The notes under the pieces: model-generated
Databases searched by the model: none
The model's input: the letters and a program-made list of their open reading frames with translations, nothing else
What the model was told of the DNA's origin: nothing
Source: Priestia koreensis
GTDB lineage: Bacteria; Bacillota; Bacilli; Bacillales; Bacillaceae_H
Reading direction: 5' to 3'
Assembly (NCBI RefSeq): GCF_001274935.1
Contig: NZ_LILC01000023.1
Location: 336,501-400,500, forward strand
Length of the DNA stretch: 64,000 bases
Made by a program: the position numbers and the translations under genes
Part shown: piece by piece, positions 63,994 to 64,000 of the stretch
Layout of the letters: each line of letters opens with the position of its first letter
Numbering within the stretch: position 1 is the stretch's first letter

Positions 63994-64000
63994 TTAGAAT

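Noticed and set aside
38760..64000. Prophage or transposon origin of the array
   Set aside because: No integrase, transposase, structural phage gene or terminal inverted repeats seen; all content fits toxin tips, immunity genes and terminators.

Overview
The window reads as chromosome of a Priestia (Bacillus) megaterium-group Firmicute. The strongest marker is a near-complete match, from memory, to the self-sufficient fatty-acid hydroxylase CYP102A1 (P450 BM3), followed on the same strand by its TetR repressor BM3R1 and a perfect 30-bp palindromic operator. Ribosome-binding sites are Bacillus-like (AGGAGG core, frequent TTG/GTG starts). No tRNA, rRNA, CRISPR array, transposase or phage gene was seen.

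Left part (1-31.4 kb) is ordinary chromosomal metabolism with single genes and short operons: an APC amino-acid permease (cut by the left edge), an IolS-type aldo/keto reductase, a fumarylacetoacetate-hydrolase family enzyme, a secreted tandem DUF4309-like protein, bm3R1-CYP102A, a stand-alone MurE-like ligase with an altered substrate motif, tryptophan dioxygenase plus kynureninase, a Hen1-Pnkp RNA-repair pair, a GGDEF protein, endonuclease V, an aminoglycoside-adenylyltransferase-like protein, a LysR/MFS divergent pair, and a cupin/aldo-keto/carboxymuconolactone-decarboxylase cluster beside a TetR regulator. Several genes here are broken (an amidase, a DUF4367-like protein, an SMI1 protein, a membrane protein).

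Middle (31.5-38.7 kb): a type VII secretion effector operon on the minus strand (DUF5082-like, DUF5344-like, an LXG toxin with a glycine-rich hydrophobic tail, a six-helix membrane protein that is the best immunity candidate, DUF4176), then small immunity-type genes, a GNAT enzyme, and a class F sortase overlapping a wall-anchored DUF4397 protein.

Right part (38.8-64 kb): about 25 kb, apparently all on the minus strand, AT-rich, built of small immunity-type genes (SUKH/SMI1, SUKH-4, barstar, Imm6, Imm22, YezG/DUF600, YwqK, ankyrin, ankyrin-SUFU, TPR, CdiI-like and unnamed ones) interleaved with C-terminal toxin domains (HNH, AHH, GH-E, YwqJ-like deaminase, zincin, EndoU-like and others). Almost every toxin piece lacks its N-terminal secretion domain or carries a stop, frameshift or truncation, while most immunity genes are intact with good ribosome-binding sites. 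Many immunity genes end in one of two recurring terminator sequences. I interpret this as an orphan toxin-tip/immunity cassette array of a type VII (LXG-type) polymorphic-toxin system: a defensive reservoir of immunity and a possible source of replacement toxin tips. The intact LXG gene at 32.6-34.0 kb shows that the secretion-type toxin is present in the same neighbourhood.
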